Of a DNA stretch of 64,000 nt, positions 62,771 through 64,000 are shown in pieces. The stretch's first letter is position 1, and each line of letters begins with the position of its first letter. A model generated the notes under the pieces. The model was given only the letters and a program-made list of their open reading frames with translations. It searched no databases and was not told the origin of the DNA. A program made the position numbers and the translations under genes. The DNA is from Mesotoga prima MesG1.Ag.4.2 (GTDB lineage: Bacteria > Thermotogota > Thermotogae > Petrotogales > Kosmotogaceae), in assembly GCF_000147715.2 (NCBI RefSeq), contig NC_017934.1, positions 62,001-126,000 of the forward strand. The letters run 5' to 3'.

Positions 62771-62983
62771 ATGAAACGAATTACCGCAATTGTACTTTTC
62801 ATGTTATTTGTCTTTGGAATCGCTCTTTCAATCAATGGCAGCGGTCCGGGCGACGGTGTGCCCGATGGCCCTGATGACGATGCGGGTTATGGAGCACCAG
62901 ACGATTCCTGCGAGGGAAACGGTCCCGGTCAAGGGAAACCGGCACTCGATGAAGATGAGATCGTTATTGCAGAGATTTCATAA
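62771..62983 (+). CDS. Small secreted Gly/Asp-rich protein, paralog 2
   Basis: 70 residues: signal peptide (1-19), then N-G-S-G-P-G-D-G-V-P-D-G-P-D-D-D-A-G-Y-G, E-G-N-G-P-G-Q-G-K-P and a short acidic tail. It shares the N-G-x-G-P-G-D-G-x-P-D-G core, the A-G-x-G-x-P spacing and the closing G-x-G-P-G-x-G-K with the upstream paralog. It lacks that protein's basic C-terminal helix and has one Cys. ATG 62771 is seven bases after GGGGGG; ATG 62765 is possible. Confidence 0.7.
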   Translation: MKRITAIVLFMLFVFGIALSINGSGPGDGVPDGPDDDAGYGAPDDSCEGNGPGQGKPALDEDEIVIAEIS

Positions 62984-63473
62984 AAGGGTACATTTCTCTG
63001 AATTCTGAAGCTTGAGGGGAACCGAAGAAAGCCGGTCCCTTTAAACTTTCTATATGAGCATTTTCGATCGACAGTTAATGCCTTCGGAAATTCCATTACT
63101 CTACCTTTGGAAAAGGAAGGAAACAGCCAACAATAAGTCGCAAATCACAGGGCATCCTAATTCTCTAGTCTAAAAGAATTATCTTAGGGCAATTCTTGCA
63201 CTTGTAACTGGAACTGACAACTGTTCTAAGAGCCGTGGTTGGTACGCGGTTGGTGGTTGGTTGGAGCTAAAGGAAGAGAAGACAGCAATCACCCCGCGGA
63301 AGAATATCAACTTGTTTGAACCAACTCAATTTGCCATCCTAATGTGATCTTGATCAGGATCTAATCTTTGATCTTATAGGTGAACAGCTTCTCGCAGCGC
63401 TCAGAGGCTCTCAGGATCGAGATGCTGAAACAAGTTCAGATACTCTAAGTTGTCAAGTATAGAATTAGGAAAA
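62984..63473. other. Intergenic region, no gene recognised
   Basis: About 490 bases. A weak hairpin (GGGGAACCG ... CGGTCCC, about 63014-63041) with a T-rich tail may end the upstream gene. Around 63196-63240 are the low-complexity words AACTGGAACTGACAACTG seen in the other repeat gaps, and near 63420-63440 a partial GTCAT-type hairpin. Confidence 0.5.
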
Positions 63474-64000
63474 TTATGAGAGTGAAAGGTCAAATGGAAC
63501 GTTATTTTTCAAAAGTTGGTAGACCATTTCAGCTGCAGCTCTTGCAGTTGCTATTAGGGCCACCTTATTTTTCACCCCCCTCTTTTTCATCTTCTCGTAT
63601 TTGTTCCTGTACTTTTCAGTGTTTTTGATCAAGCTTTTAGCTAACTGGTAGAAGGTTCTTCGTAGATGTTTGTTACCCTTCTTAGAAATTGAGAGGCCGC
63701 GAGTCATGTTACCACTCTGCTTAATAACAGGATCAAGGCCTATGTACGATACAAAGGCTTTCCCAGAAGAGAATCTGTCTATGTCGCCTACTTCAGATAC
63801 GATTTCGGCTTCCGTGACTTCAGCAATACCTGGTATGGTTCTTAGGGGATTGTCAGGGAACTTCTCAAGAAACTTCTTTATTTCCTCATTCAGGGCTTCC
63901 ACGTGGTCTTTGAGAAGCTTAATTTCAGCTATGAATGTGCTGGTAATCGTTGAGTAGGTTCCAAAGGTATCTGGCTTGCCTATTGAGTCTTTGAGTGAAT
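63474..64000 (-). mobile_element. IS110-family transposase, C-terminal part (cut by window end)
   Basis: The frame is open to the window edge, so at least 175 C-terminal residues are visible. They match the IS116/IS110/IS902 domain: L-R-T-I-P-G-I-A-E-V-T-E-A-E-I-V-S-E-V-G-D-I-D-R-F, Y-I-G-L-D-P-V-I-K-Q-S-G, I-S-K-K-G-N-K-H-L-R-R-T-F-Y and V-A-L-I-A-T-A-R-A-A-A-E-M-V-Y. This is the Ser-containing C-terminal half of IS110-type DEDD recombinases, which work with a bridge-type non-coding RNA. The 3' flank of such elements or their 5' leader (outside the window) would carry that RNA. No terminal inverted repeats are expected. Confidence 0.9.

Overview
The window reads as a chromosomal segment of an anaerobic, mesophilic member of the Thermotogae, most like Mesotoga/Kosmotogales. 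This is inferred from protein character (NfnA/NfnB, uroporphyrinogen-decarboxylase-fold methyltransferases, a RACo-like corrinoid activator, sugar and BMP-type ABC binding proteins), moderate GC, dense gene packing, strong GGAGG ribosome binding sites and frequent TTG/GTG starts. No rRNA, tRNA or CRISPR array was recognised.

Layout. 1-2.5 kb: tail of a D-Ala-D-Ala-ligase-like ATP-grasp gene, an amidohydrolase, and a nucleotidyltransferase gene broken by a one-base frameshift. 2.5-4.4 kb: a surface lipoprotein with cadherin/Ig-like repeats. 5.3-15 kb: a corrinoid C1 cluster with three UroD-fold methyltransferase-like proteins, a RACo-like ferredoxin-ASKHA activator, a MetH-activation-like protein, a nitronate-monooxygenase-like flavoprotein and a corrinoid protein. 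A Cas4-like/DnaQ-like fusion nuclease sits in its middle. 15-20 kb: RmuC, a queuosine-precursor transporter, a stand-alone LigD phosphoesterase, YbaN and a catalase. 20.5-22.8 kb: NfnAB. 23.2-28.2 kb: a ROK-regulated sugar ABC operon without its ATPase. 28-36 kb: two OmpR-type two-component systems and a BMP-family binding protein, separated by a large repeat block. 37-49 kb: a disrupted 2Fe-2S thioredoxin-like gene, nitrilase, pyroglutamyl peptidase, S9 peptidase, acetyltransferase, cupin, DUF389, EamA, formamidase-like, UPF0104, ElbB-like, glycosyltransferase and DUF362 genes. 49.7-55 kb: a hybrid kinase and a small envelope/lipid gene group. 56-64 kb: a degenerate GGDEF protein, MFS, 5'-nucleotidase, an AhpD-like protein, two paralogous tiny secreted Gly/Asp-rich proteins, and an IS110-type transposase cut by the window end.

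The most striking non-genic content is in five intergenic blocks (about 4.9-5.1, 32.5-33.9, 36.0-36.8, 55.2-56.3 and 60.0-61.0 kb). They are built from a modular vocabulary of short hairpins joined by fixed linkers (GCCAGT, CATCACTT, GTCAT). Stems change between copies while pairing is preserved, and 470-bp blocks are duplicated directly and inverted. I regard these hairpin-linker arrays and the corrinoid cluster with no visible substrate methyltransferase as the best candidates for something undescribed.

How genes work together. NfnAB should couple NADH, ferredoxin and NADPH pools. The ROK operon probably imports and senses a sugar. The corrinoid cluster has methyl carrier, activator and UroD-type transferases, but its methyl donor and acceptor are unknown. 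The two sensor kinases 3' of their regulators form ordinary envelope-sensing pairs.
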